A stretch of 64,000 nt of DNA, from the NCBI GenBank assembly GCA_019188255.1, contig JAETXT010000008.1, forward strand, positions 4,030,001-4,094,000. Direction: 5' to 3'. Within the stretch, counting starts at the first letter, position 1, and each line of letters begins with the position of its first letter. The notes under the pieces are model-generated. The model searched no databases. It had not been told where the DNA came from and worked only from the letters and a program-made list of their open reading frames with translations. Source of the stretch: Verticillium longisporum (taxonomy: Eukaryota; Ascomycota; Sordariomycetes; Glomerellales; Plectosphaerellaceae). The position numbers and the translations under genes were made by a program. This document shows positions 22,311 to 34,714 of the stretch, piece by piece.

Positions 22311-25300
22311 GGAGAATTTGGTTCAGGGCGGCCTGACGCGAGGAGCTGCCGAGGACGATGATGTTGTTTGGTGCCTCGGATAAGTGCTGGCGCGCGCCAT
22401 GGTGCACCGCTCACACGACGCATGCAAATCACAGCAGGGGCATTGTATAATACATAACCTTAGATGACGACGAAGGGAATGATAGCCGACCAAAAAGACC
22501 CATGATGACCACTTTTTTGTGGTCTCATGGTCCGTGTAGAGAGTGATTTTCGTGTGCCGCAGCCATGGTGCCCGACCTGTCGATCCGATCATGCCCATGG
22601 TGCGATTGAGATGCTGGCTCCCTGCGACCAGGCCCGGCATCCTGTTCGCCAGGGGCTGACGGGTGAGGCGGGCCTGTCCGTGGATTTAAGAGCAGAGGAG
22701 AGGGTCACGCCATGCCACAACCAGCGGGAGGTGGGTGTTGATGCGAATGCACAATGCAGGGTCGAATCACAACGTCGCAGTTGTCTCGCTCTCCCATTTT
22801 GCCTAGAGCGCGATAGGGGAGGGTGGCGGCAGCCTGCGTGTGGCGGAAACGTCAAAGGCGGTGAGCTTGATAACTCGCACCGTCAATGAGGAGCGGGGAG
22901 AGGGGGGGTGCAGGAGATACGTATGAGGAGGGCGTTGCGTGCATGTGAGCGGCGCACCCACCTCGATTGATTAAATTGGCGTGAACCGGGTAGGAGACGA
23001 CCTTGCCCCGCCCCGGCGGTCAAACCTGGGTGCATTGACATCGCCGGGAAGAGGCGGTGATGGCCAGCGGGCGCTACATGTTCACGCGCAAGCGGATAGT
23101 ATAGTATTTCATAGAGCAGTGGAAGCAGCGAGACGCCTGCTCCATGACCTGGACGGTGGCGCCAAGTCGGGGCGTATACCAGTATAGAGCGAGACGATAA
23201 GGGATTAGAAGAACCATTTTCCCTTTTCTCTCTTTGAAAAGGGGTGGGGGGAATAGTTTTCGGTGTCGGATCCTCGATGAACGTGAGGATTGATTGATGG
23301 AACCAAAGGGGCTCAACACGTCACCTATGCTCCGGATCGGCGACGGGGCTGCTCCTTATGCTGTCTTGCTCCGGCAAAGCAGTGTGGACACGTGCCCTTT
23401 GCATTTGTTCTGCTTTGGCTTCCTGGTCTCATGTCTTGTCTGTTCTGTCTCGTCGGGGTTAACGTTCCTCCTTCAACAAGACCGATAACCCCTCCCCGGA
23501 CTAGGCTCAGTCTTCCCGGATTCCGCTCGGAGAGGGTACATGAGGAATACTCCGACGTTTCAGGGCCCTGTGTAAGGCTGATCCCCCCGAAGAAGAGGAA
23601 GAAGAGGAAGAATGGGGATGGCGTGTGGTTTGACGGCATGGATTGCGCCAGCTGGCAGCTTGAGCATGGGGATGCGGTGAAGATAGTCAGGATCCTGGAA
23701 GGGCAATGAGGGCCACCCCGTGCCGGCGTGCTGGCCCGAGATTGGCGGAGGTGCGGGCGGAGGGGGAGGTGGGCAGAGCGGGCGGGTGGGTGCCGAGGCG
23801 GACGGGGTCGAAGGTCGACAGCAACAGGACAGGGGGTCCAGGGGTACAAGTAGCTTCTGGCAGGGGTGGTGCTGGGGCGCTGGGCACTGGGCGCTGGGCA
23901 GGGCACTGGCACTGGGCGCTGGAAAGCTTGAGTGCCGTGTGCTGCTGGCCCTGGCTTGCTGGCTTGCTTGCTTGGACAGGCTGGCAACGGCACGGACCCG
24001 ACAGAAGACTGGTCATCGGAACAGAGCAGGGCACGCGATGAAGATGCTGTTCTATCCGTCGTCTGCAGAGAAGGGTCGTATTGAGCTGATAGAAGGAAAT
24101 GATGGGGCCATGTTGGGAGCTCGGCTAGTTGTGAGCCAGCCCAAAGTAGGCCGGCTGCCCGAGTCACCTTCCGGCTAGGTAGCCAGAGGTTGTCACTCGG
24201 CTGTCACGGGCATCGCGTTGTGACTACGTAGCACGCCTCATCGACATCAGACAGCCGAGGCTGCCTACCAGAGAAAGGCTGCTATCGTCGGCCTAGATCA
24301 CCGAGGTGTCTGGTCAAGACAAGGACCATTTGATGGCACTTTGACACTCAGCGTACGAAACTCGAAAGACCACGGAGAGCACCTCGTTTGCTGGGTCTGA
24401 TCCTGGCATGCACTGACCTGTAGTCCAGAAAGCGAGCGGTTACCAAATTCAAGATGCCTTATCTCCAGATATCGCGCCATTCGAGGGCTTATCAGGAGGC
24501 CAGGACGAGGGGTTGGCCGATGTTGGCGCTGTCGTCCAGATCAAGTATCCGGTCCTCTCCTTCTCTCCCTCTTTTTTTGTCTCCCACGTTTTCCAGGCCG
24601 TCTATTTTGGTCTCCGATCTGGCCGTCTGTTTCTGATACCAAGATGAAGTATGATGATCGGAATCAGTGACGTCTGGGTCCAGGAAGCAGGCTGTCCTGG
24701 CTCGATGAGCTCGTTGTCTCCATCAAACTACGGAGCACTCAGCTGTTGGGTCGGTGCAGCTAGCCATCCACATGTTGCAGCAGACGCTGCAGGCGATAGG
24801 AGGTGGGGGGGGCTGTGTTCGGTTGGGCCCGCCGCGTGTCGCCCTGGTCCAATCCGCAGGGCCATAGGCACCTCGTTGTGTCATCGACTCCACAAGACGC
24901 AAGCCTGGACCTTTGCTTCGTGGTCCATGCGAGCGACCCCTTGCTGGCGAACTCCGGGAGCAGGCAAGGTACCTAATAAGGTGAGGTAGGTAGGTAAGTA
25001 AGGTATGGTGGCACGTCGGTAGCGCGTGCTGTGAAAGGTGAAGGGGCCTGGGTGCCTTTTTAGCGGCCGTGGTCCCCTATGAGCCGCTGCCACCATCGTC
25101 CATGGCGCCCTCTGTGGTCCCGTCGAGCGCCTGACGCTCCAGGGGACGTGCTGGTACGTAGCGACCTGCGTCGGTAGCTGGCTCCACCGCAAGCATCCAC
25201 CTCGACCGCCAATCTTGCCGGTAGAGGGCGCCGGACTAGACCTGGACTACCTGGTCGCGCCTGCCATCCCGTTGAGGCAAGGTAACGCAAGGCAGGTACG

Positions 25301-26190
25301 GTATCTAAGGTAGGCTGGATGGAAGGGACGCAGAGAGGCAAGACAGGACAAGGACAGATGGGATGGGAAACTGTTACCTACAGTCGGTCCCCCCTTCCCT
25401 CCTCTATCTGGGAAATCGCGCCTCTTTTTCCCTCGCTCCTCCAACATACACTACCCCTCTACATCATCACCATCGCCATCACCATCGCCATCACCATCGC
25501 CATCGTCATTGCTGTCGCCTTTGCCGTATTGCGTGCGTCTCGTCTCTCGCCTCTGCTCATCGTCATTCAGCCGTGTTCCGACCGAGTACCGAACATACAT
25601 TTGCCTCGCGCCTACCCCCCCCCTTCCCCCTTTGTCTCCGACCGGGTCGCATCATCGCAGCGCATTGCCCAGACACGTACCATCGACGCACACCAAAACA
25701 ACGTATGCGTAACGCACACACTTCGAGCACTGGTTTGTCTCGAGTCATTTCAGCTTGACGTCGCCACACCTATTACCCCGTCGCCTCCGCCCCCTCCCTC
25801 CGACTCGTCCCGCGTTCGGCCGTCATCCTTTGTGCCCTTTTCAAAACCAAAGACACCCCGGCGCCTCCAGATCTCTTGGTTCCCCTCGTCGCCCCTGGGT
25901 CCCCTGGTTCGAGATCCATTAGCAAATTCGAAATCGAATTCGCATTCCTCGCAAAACACCATCCTCCCACATTCGACCCTGTCGTGTCTGCTAGTCTCGT
26001 CACCCCGAACGACTGGAACAGATTCCTCGGCCCCTGTCAACCACCGACATCATATTCCTTCTTCTAGCCCTTCCACAACGGTTCGGCTACCAAAGGACCA
26101 AAGGACCAAAGGACGACACATCGTCACTCTCTCTCGCGTCGTTCGCTTCGTTCGCGCTCTCGTTCGTACTGCACGTCTGTTTTGTCCCAG
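22311..26190. other. Long intergenic region and upstream leader of the cyclin gene
   Basis: No gene was recognised in 22311-25380. Long open frames here (for example 23325-24167 on the minus strand) are low-complexity and lack domains. A (CATCACCATCGC)-type repeat occurs at about 25462-25505. From about 25380 the sequence is pyrimidine-rich, as expected for the 5' leader of the downstream cyclin, ending at the GTAAGC donor at 26191. Confidence 0.5.
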
Positions 26191-27036
26191 GTAAGCGATG
26201 CTTTCTTTCAGTCCATCTACTCTTTCTCTCCATCTATCGGCTCCAACCACCTCGTCTTGCTTGTGTGCTGTGTCGCTTTGCTGGCCCCCCGTCGTCGTCG
26301 TTTGTTCTCGTCTCGGCCTTGGCTATACGATGCTATTGCCGACCGGTCGCTACTACCACCCTCGCTTCGTCCCTTCATCGTTGCCGAGTCTTGTACGCTG
26401 TTGCACGCACGCAGCCGCGCCTCGGTCGTTGTGCATCACGATTGTCAGTGGACATGGGACATACGCAAGTCGATGAGTCTGTGCAACGAACCGGCCTTTG
26501 GGTATCTTGCCAATCTCTTGCCCCCCTTCTGCCTGCTTGCACTTCTGCCTAGTCGAGTTGCTCTGTAATCCTTGCCACCCGCCCCGACCACTCAACAAGC
26601 TGCCATTGCCAACGATGCGGATCAATCTGAACTGCCGTTGTTGGGCCATCTCGCTCACGGCAAGGCCACGAGACGAGGCCTACGATGCGGATGGTAGGCT
26701 GGTTCCGGCGGCCTTGCCTTGCCTGTTTTGCGCATTTCCCTCGTCCTACCTACCTATGGCAGCAGCATCAACACAGCCCGCCCTGATCACCGTGCATGCC
26801 CGCCCATCTATCTATGCCTCCCTCGCATGACCTTGCTGATTGCTACCCCCTTGCCCACTTCTGCCCAACCCGCTCGCCCCTCCTTGTTCTGTCGCCCGGC
26901 TCGTTCCCTGCCCCTCGGAGCGCCGCAGCGCCGTCACCGCCGCTCCTGCAATTTCGCGCATCTGCATCTGCACTCGCTTCTCTTGCGCCTTGGGCCGAAA
27001 CGCCATACGCTAACCTGCTTCTTCCCTCCCTCACAG
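26191..27036 (+). other. Probable 846-nt 5'UTR intron of the PHO80-like cyclin gene
   Basis: A strong donor (CCCAG|GTAAGC) at 26191 and a strong acceptor at 27036 (a gctaac branch site, a run of pyrimidines, then CACAG) flank C/T-rich DNA about 100 nt before the first ATG of the cyclin transcript. It is far longer than the other introns here. Long leader introns are common in fungal regulatory genes. The call rests on splice signals only. Confidence 0.5.
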
Positions 27037-27131
27037 CGGCCGCCTCTCAACACCACAGTCAATCTGCCCACCTAATCTTTAATTCGACACGCCTCGCCTT
27101 GCGCCTCTTCCCTTCGCATTAATATCATGCT

Positions 27132-28696
27132 ATGGCAGCTGTAATCGGCGACTACATTTCCGACCACCCTTCCCACTTTCACACCATGATAGCCTCGTCA
27201 GGCCTGTCCCGCCAGCACTCTCACGATTCGCGATACCGATCAGCCAGCCATTCTCGAGACTCACCTTCCGCCCGCCGCCCGTCCGCCAGCCCGCGATACC
27301 AGCCTGCCGCCAGCACCGCGTCCGTCTCGCGCCAGATCGTGCAAGACAGGAAACCCACCGACCCCCAGAGAAGCGAACCGCCACCACGGATAGCGCCTCA
27401 CGATTCCCGACCCCTCCATCGTCCTCCTCTCCCAGCCACACCGTCGCCAACGCTGAAGCTCAGCATGCTAGCGACCGCGGCATCACATCACAGGCTCAAA
27501 GCGCCACACAGTCTGGCTCCACCAACGTTGTAGGGTCCTCCACCACCATGGCTCCCCATCAGCAACAGCCCTCGCCCGCTTCGGACGTTCAGCCAACCCT
27601 CACCACTTCATCTCCGAACGACAGTTACCTCGTTGACGCGACGTCCCCGCTGGAACCGCCATCAGGCCAGACGATCCAGGTCCGAGACCTTGCCCACATT
27701 CAGAGTCTGGCGCGAGCCGACATGATCAACGGCAGCGGCATTTTGAACGATGCCCCTGCCCAGCAGGTCAAGTACGAGATCAGCGGCATGCCCATCGGCG
27801 ACATTATCGAGATGGTGGCGGCGCTGATCACGAAGATCACAACCACCAACGACCTGCAGCACGACGCCCTGCAGCGCAACGTCGCGCATCAGCAGCAGGC
27901 CAACCAGAACGGCGAGGCTGGCAGTGGAACCCAGATGAGCCCGCTCAGCACCTCGGTGCTCGCCTTTCACGGCAAAAACGTCCCCGCCATTACGATTCTG
28001 AGCTATCTGTCTCGCATTCACAAGTACTGCCCGACAACGTACGAGGTCTTCCTCAGCCTCCTTGTCTACTTTGACCGTATGACGGAGAGGGTAAACGAGA
28101 TGGTGGTCAAGAACGAGGAGCAGCGACAGGCAAACCCTGAGCCTACGCCCACTGAAGCTGCCAAGTCGACCGACGTGGACATGGAGGATGATGGAGAGAG
28201 CGATGAGAGCGCTGAAACAGACTCGGACCTCGCAGACGACGAGGACGAGGACGACGAGACGCCTTCGAGTGCGAAGCGGCGGGACAGTGAAAAGGGACCG
28301 ATCATCACGGGCGCGGATCCCGGACCGAATATCGGACCTGCCACTTATTTTGTGGTCGACAGCTTCAACATTCACAGGCTGATCATCGCTGGGGTGACCT
28401 GCGCAAGCAAGTTCTTCTCGGATGTGTTCTACACAAACTCGAGATACGCCAAGGTACGTATCTAGCGTTGACTCTGTGGAATGAACCAAATTCTAACGTC
28501 AACACAGGTTGGTGGATTGCCTCTCGCCGAGCTAAACCACCTCGAACTTCAATTTCTTCTCTTAAACGACTTCCGACTTGCGGTCCCCGTCGAGGACCTC
28601 GAGGCCTACGCTACCATGCTTGTCGAGTTTTACGCTCGCGAGGTGGTGGTGCCACAGCAGTCGCGACCCGCAGCAGCAGCCGCGGGTGACGCCTAG
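27132..28696 (+). CDS. PHO80/Pcl-type cyclin (partner of a Pho85-like kinase)
   Basis: The well-supported part is 27548-28453 joined to 28508-28696 (364 residues, GTACGT...CACAG intron). The cyclin core includes FHGKNVPAITILSYLSRIHKY, EVFLSLLVYFDRM, then after an acidic insert (DADEDDE-like, 28170-28260) YFVVDSFNIHRLIIAGVTCASKFFSDVFY and GGLPLAELNHLELQFLLLNDF. This is the PHO80 cyclin signature (Pfam PF08613), split by an acidic loop as in the Neurospora PREG group. PREG/Pho80 with its kinase represses the phosphate-starvation transcription factor. Upstream, a Ser/Pro/Gln-rich N-terminus is readable from 27132 or 27189 (LSRQHSHDSRYRSASHSRD), and from about 27385 in the cyclin frame (RFPTPPSSSSPSHTVANAE). 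A one-base loss at about 27380 seems to separate the two. The native start is therefore probably 27132/27189, with 27548 as the fallback. Confidence 0.87.
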
Positions 28697-29502
28697 AACG
28701 ACCAGCTTGCTTTTGTTTACAACACCATGAGATTGATACCCTGATATACACATGCGCGGAGGAGAACTCTCTACACGGAGACTGACGGATTTGGCGAGGT
28801 CACGGCTCAAGGTCATGGCGCGGGCGGGCTGGTGCCGGGGGCTGTTCGTGACTGAGCTGATTGGATTTTCGTACATGGAGGCCTTTGGCGGATCGAGCTG
28901 GGGGTGCTCGCCCTCGCATGACGGATGACGAGCTGGCGGAGCTGGGGGACTCAGCGTTGGGCTTCTCGGACTAGACGTGGAGGGATGATGAGGCGTTGGG
29001 GCGTGGTTATCTGCTTCTGGACTTGGTTGCTGCATGCGATGTGCGTCGTCGGCTCGCTGGCGTTGCATCCCGTTTGTGTAGAACGGGCCTGCATGAATTG
29101 ACAGGCGTTGACGGTTTGCAGAACATGCGGGAGTGTCGATGTGACTCGCTTTGCTCGAGTGCTTGGTTCCTCTATGCGACACCCAGTTTGTCCCGTGTCT
29201 TGGTGTTCTTTATGTTGGCGGATCTTGGACCGGAACATGACGACATCTGACTCAACAGCACATCTTTTTCGAGTTGTTGCATCTGCCCTATCATGCAGCT
29301 AGGATATGATTCGCCATTCTAGCCTATTTTCTTTACCTCGTCAAAGCCAAGTGCCTGCACCGAGAAACAACCAGTCAAACACCCAGCTCAAAACGCCGTT
29401 CACCACACCACTTGACCGCAGACTCCTCAACAGCAGCCCCCCCTCCCCCATCACCGTGATCACTCGGCCGCAGACAGAATCAACGCTAGACCTCAGCCTC
29501 GC
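28697..29502. other. Intergenic region between convergent genes
   Basis: It holds the 3' ends of the cyclin and of the second VOC gene. No other feature was seen. Confidence 0.45.
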
Positions 29503-30004
29503 TCAGCTCGGCGGCGCGTGGCAGACGAGCTCAATGTTGTTGCCGACAGGGTCGATGAGGAAGGCGGCGTAGTAGTTTGGGTGGTACATCTCGCGCACGC
29601 CGGGGGCGCCATTGTCCTTTGCGCCGGCCGAGGCGAGGCCTGCCTTGTAGAAGGCGTCGACCTGGTCGCGGCCTGGTGGGGGAGAATGTCAGTCCGGATC
29701 GGCTTGGCTCCGCTTCTGCTGTTCGTTCGGGAACCGCGAGACAAAAGGCATTGGGGGATCGAGAGAGGAAGGGAGACTTACTGTCTGCGGTGAAGGCGAC
29801 GTGGCTGAGGGCGTTGACGGAGGGAATGTCAATGGCCGTGATCCAGAAGTCGGAGATGGGCATCTCGAGGCCGAGGCCGATGGCGTTGGGGGTTGGCCGC
29901 ATGAGGACCTTGTAGCCGAGGGGCGCGAGGGCTGCGACGTAGAAGGCGAGCGTCTCGTCGCGGAGCGCCAGGGGGACTGCGAGGCCGATGTGGGCGATGG
30001 GCAT
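29503..30004 (-). CDS. VOC (glyoxalase-like) family protein, two exons
   Basis: Exons 30004-29782 and 29672-29503 encode 130 residues. MPIAHIGLAVPL supplies the first metal-ligand histidine. The mid-region SVNALSHVAFTAD gives a second VOC strand with histidine. The end, YYAAFLIDPVGNNIELVCH, gives the final glutamate of the fold. The spacing and the DP.GNNIE motif fit small fungal glyoxalase/bleomycin-resistance proteins, which often carry out metal-dependent chemistry on small molecules. The substrate is unknown. The frame stays open upstream to an ATG at 30142, but family members usually start at MPIAHIG-like sequence, so 30004 is preferred. Confidence 0.88.
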
Positions 30005-31191
30005 GTTGGGCGGTGCTGATGGCGACGTTGGAGAATCTATGTCTACGAGGCAAGGAGGTTCGATATCAGGAGGAAACACGGGATAGTCAAGTATGCTGGG
30101 GACGAGGTGTTGTGGGAGAGATAGCAAGGCCGAGGGGGTCAAACGGCGCGAGATCGCGGACTCTTATAGACGATCATCTACCGCAGCTGAACGGATAGAG
30201 ATGCAGTGAAATGCAGTGACGCCCTTTGACGCGGAAACACGTGAGATGAAAAGTCCGGGTTACGCCGTCGCCGAGTGCACCAAAGACCACGGCCCATCGG
30301 AGTCACGGATGTTGGGACGGCCACCATGAGGCACCTCCCTCTGGATACATGATAGGCTAGGCAGGACAGTAAGACAAGCCCGAAACTTCCACAAAGTGGT
30401 CGTTATCAAGGACCCCGCGTCTTGGCGGTGTGAACAGCAAGCAGGCATGTAGTAGTTGTGAATAACCTTCAACCCGTCGCAGCTAGAATCTAGGCAGAAA
30501 CCCCCAGAGAGCAGAGAGGGGTGCGTCGAAGCGGGGGATTGAGACAAGGGCAGGCTGCGAGTGAGATGTGGCTGCAGTAGTGCCGTGGGAGCTGAGCCGG
30601 GACAACTCGGTGTCTAAGACGGCGGTTTGTCCATGGGTGCGCATGTCTGTGCTTGGCTTGCTTGAGTTTAGGGGCATCGGGTTTGGCGTCGGCGTACTGG
30701 ATCGCGGCAAGGGGCCTGGGGGAACTCGGCATGAAAGCGATTAGATGGGCCGGCTCGGCGTTGATGGCCGCTCAAGAGCATCTTGATTACACCATTCAAG
30801 CTGGCTGTCTTCTGTCCCGTTTGTGTAATCTGAAGCCTTGAAGCACACCAAACGCACGTTCAAGTTCTATAATCACTGTCCTTCAATTGTGAACTGGACT
30901 CGGCACAGCACCACTGAGAGCCAGTCGATATTGCACTTAATTTTTCATACACACCAAGACTGCCTTGTTACATATTGATTGTAGAGATAGATCATTGAAT
31001 AATTTGATTTTCGAAAAGGTTGTCCAGCATAAGCTATCCAAAAAGGAAAAGGAAGAAAATACGCGTTAGTTTCATGTTTTTGACCATCGCATACTACAAA
31101 CAACAGTGCCGCCTCTGTCTCCTCCGCCGAGTCCTATCAAACCGGGTATCATCAACAGGAATGCCTAACCCTCCGATCCAATTCATCCCAA
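30005..31191. other. Intergenic region
   Basis: It contains the promoter of the VOC gene and the 3' flank of the P-type ATPase. From about 30850 to 31110 it is A/T-rich, as expected for a 3'UTR and polyadenylation region. No gene was seen. Confidence 0.45.
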
Positions 31192-34100
31192 TTACCACGC
31201 TGTCCGGGCGAAGAAACCCTTGGGCCACGTGCGCACAGCGTACTTGCGCGCCTCATCCACGCCGAGCACGAACAGTCCGAAGCTCATGGGAAGGAACCAG
31301 TACTCGACAGGCACAACAGCCGTGCCAACGACGCGCTGGAACTCGGGCACATATAGCCAGAAGAGGGCCATGCCGAGAGCGAAGAGCACGGCCGGCAGCA
31401 GGTAGATGTTGCGGGTGCTCGCGTTAAAGAAGGGCGGGTGCTGAAAGAGCGACAGGCGACGGGTGCGGACGGCGAGCAGGTTGAACCACTGCATGACGAC
31501 GAGGTTGACAAAGTAGATGGAGCTCGCGACGTTGAGCTTCTGCGCATAAAAGTCCTTGTCGATCGTGTCGGGCAGCACGCCAAAGGAGAACCAGAGGTCC
31601 GAGAAGTGGATGCCGTTGCGCTCGAGGTACCAGAAGGCCATGGCGAACGAGGCCAGCGTCTCGAGCATGCCGACGACGCCGTAGGCCTGCGCGATGAGCT
31701 TCCAGTCGACGAGACGGTCCTTGCCGGGAACGCGAGGCTTGCGCACGAGCACGTCGGCCTCGGGCGCCTCGTATGCGAGCGCGATGGCGGAGGCGGCGTC
31801 GGGGAACAGACAGATGATGTTCATGAGGAAGCTGCTGTGGATCTGCCGCACGCCGAAGGGCACCGTGGCCATGACGGGCCAAAACTCCCTGAAGCTACCA
31901 ACAGGGGGCAGATAGGCCACCGTCTTCTTGAGGTTGTCAAACATCATGCGACCGTAGCGCAGCGCTTCGACAATGCTTGCGAACGTGTCGTCGAGGAGCA
32001 CCATATCGGCCGCCTCGATGGCGACGTCGCTGCCCGAGCCCATGGCCACTCCCACGTCGGCGGCCCGCAGAGAGGGAGCATCGTTGACGCCGTCACCCGT
32101 CATGGCCACCGTCTGCTTGCGCGCCTGGAACTCGCGCACGATGCGCAGCTTGTGCTCGGGCGTCGTACGGGCAAAGACAATCTCCGTGTAGCTCGTCAGC
32201 TGATCCCACTGTGCGTCGTTGAGCGTGATCAGGTCAGGTCCAGACAGTACAATGGCGTTGCGCGGGATGTTGGGCTCATCGCCACCGCTGCCGACAAACG
32301 CTCCCTTGAGCGAGGGGTCCACGGTCGTCACACGCTCGAGGGCTGATACGCTGTCGATTTGCGAGGGAGGATACGTGATGATGCCGCACTCGGTGGCAAT
32401 GGCCTGGGCCGTCAGGGCAAAATCGCCCGTCACCATGAAGATGCGGACACCAGCGCCGCGCAGAGTCTCGACAACGTCAGGAATCTCAACGCGAGGGGGG
32501 TCGACGATGCCGACGAGGCCGACAACGGTCAGACCTGACTTGGCCTGTTCGTTGATGCCCGCCTCGAAGGAAGGAGACATTTCAGAACCGAGAGTCGAGC
32601 GAGAAACAACCTTGTGCGCCAGAAGAATGACACGGCGACCCTGAGCCGACCATTGATCTTTGGTCGTCTCGAAGCTAGCCCTGGCAGCCTGATCAAGGTC
32701 ACGAACGCATCCTGTCGGGCTGACATAGTGCGTGGCGCGCTTCAGGAGAATCTCGGGGGCACCCTTGATGGTCAACAGGATATCGGCAGGCTCAAACACG
32801 GCAGCCGTGTCCGAAGGCAGGGACATTGACTTTCCATCAGGATGCACAAGGCCGAGCGCCCTGATCATGTACTTGTTCTTGCTGTTGAAGGCAAGCTCGT
32901 ACTTTGTTTGCCAGCATCGACGGAGTTCGGCGACGGAACCCAGCTGCTCGGAGAAGCGGAGGATGGCTTGATCCGTGGCATCACCGTAGATGGTACGCTG
33001 CTCGATCGGCAAGCGACGGGTTGCGGCGTCAAACTCGGCAGCGTTACACAGGCCGGCGAGGGAACGAAGCTGGTCAAGGGCGTTGTGGGTTCCCGATGGG
33101 TTCTGTGCCTGGTTGAGGACGAGGGCATCGTGGGCCTGCTTGACCGACATGCGTTCGTTGCCGAGGGCGCAGTCGATGACGGTCATCTTGTTCTGCGTCA
33201 GGGTGCCCGTCTTGTCGGAGCAGATGACAGACACGGAGCCAAGGGACTCAACCGTCTTGAGAGACTTGCAGAGGATCTTGTTCTTGCGCATCATGTTGGC
33301 ACTGATGGTCATGCTCGCTGTGACAGCCACGGGGAGACCCTCGGGAATAAAAGCCACAGCCACCGACACGCAGGATATGATGAGGTTGGGAACGTTGATC
33401 CAGTCGGGATAGTCTCGTCGGAGCCAAGAAGCCCTGATCTCTGTTAGCCTGACATTCCTTTCCATCCTATCTCGCTGTAGAGGTGAAGAATCATAAGGAA
33501 CGCACCAGATGATTATCACAAGAACAATAACCGAAAGCATGACAGCGCAAATGATGAGCACAAAGTGAAGCACCTCGCGCTCAAGTGTCGTCAACCCCTT
33601 CTTAGGCTCGTTGGTCAGCTTGGCGATGCGGCCAAAAAATGTCTTGGCACCAGTAGCCACGACAACACCGATACAGGTGCCAGACACGCAGTGCGTGCCC
33701 TGAAGACCGATACAGCGTGTCTCGAGGTAATTTTCGTTCGTCGAGTCGACAGTAGCAGCAAGAGGAACCGATTCACCTAAGAAATCCCACTGTCAGCACG
33801 CTCTGCAACCTACCTTGGGTCAGTACCAGAAGAAACAGACGTACCAGTCAGAATGGAACGATCAAAGCGAGCATCAGACGAAGCATCGATGAAGCGAACA
33901 TCAGCAGGCAGTTTGTTGCCCATCTTGATAGTCAGGATGTCGCCAGGCACGATCTCTTCGGCCAGCAGTGTCAACTGGGCGCCATCACGCGTGACAAGAC
34001 AGTGGCCAGGTAGCATCGTCTTGATGGAGGCCATGACACGGGACGAAGACCAATCCTGCCACATGTTGAAGGCGGCCTGGATAAAGAAGACAGCGAGCAG

Positions 34101-34714
34101 GACGATGGCGAGGGCCAGGTTAGCCGGCGCCGGGGGCTTGCCCAGGGGCCGCCAGGCGATGAACACAAGGATGGCAGCAACGAGGAGAATGGGGCCGAAG
34201 CCTTTGAAGAAGTAGCCAAGAACCTTGCGCGTATGGTGTGTAGGAGGATCGGAGGGAGCATTCTTGCCATAGTGTGCCATGCGGCGAGCGACTTGCTCGG
34301 GAGAGAGACCTTCGGTGCGAGAGGAAGAGAGTCGACGCAGGATCTCTTCGGGAGAGAGCGTGTGCCAGTCGAGCTGTGCAACCTCTGTTGGCGAGATGAG
34401 TTAGGGTTGGACTCAACACACGCCCAGGAGACATCACAAGAGGCATAAGACGAACCTGTAGTGGCAGCATTCACTTTCTTCTGCTGTCCCTGTTGCTTGT
34501 TGTAATCGTCAATGTCGATGGAGACAGTACGATACTGCACGGGGAGAGCGGCCGCAGCATCGATCGAGTTACGCCTCGACCGGATGGAGTGGACGGCGAG
34601 GGAATCGGTAGACAGGCCACGACGCAGGGTCGGGCGAGCCTTCTTGCCGGCTTCCTCATCGTCATCCCAGCGGATGCGTTCCGGGGCAGGAGACTTGTTC
34701 TGAGACGGGTCCAT
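31192..34714 (-). CDS. P-type cation ATPase, Na+/K+-ATPase-like (type IIC)
   Basis: Exons: 34714-34456, 34384-33845, 33776-33506, 33433-31192, giving about 1,103 residues. An upstream in-frame ATG at 34729 would add five. Order of parts: a basic, serine-rich cytosolic N-terminus; the cation-ATPase N-domain (LDWHTLSPEEILRRL); an actuator domain with TGESVPLA; membrane helix 4 with IPEGLPVAVTASM; the phosphorylation motif CSDKTGTLTQNKM with its aspartate near residue 430; the nucleotide-binding domain (KGAPEILLKRA); the hinge TGDGVNDAPSLRAADVGVAMG; and a C-terminal membrane region with SFREFWPVM and LAYEAPEADVL. The combination resembles animal Na+/K+- and H+/K+-ATPase alpha chains more than PMCA, SERCA or ENA pumps. 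It probably exports Na+ or exchanges monovalent cations at the plasma membrane. All catalytic motifs are intact and no frameshift was seen. Confidence 0.92.

Noticed and set aside
23325..24167. 280-codon minus-strand open frame
   Set aside because: Low-complexity Pro/Ser/Ala product in G/C-rich DNA, no motif, no homology recognised.
25319..26194. 291-codon plus-strand open frame before the cyclin
   Set aside because: Made of CATCACCATCGC repeats and pyrimidine-rich leader; ends at the proposed 5'UTR splice donor.
31438..32346. 302-codon frame opposite the type IIC ATPase
   Set aside because: Antisense shadow of a clearly conserved coding exon; product is rich in His/Val/Asp without a domain.
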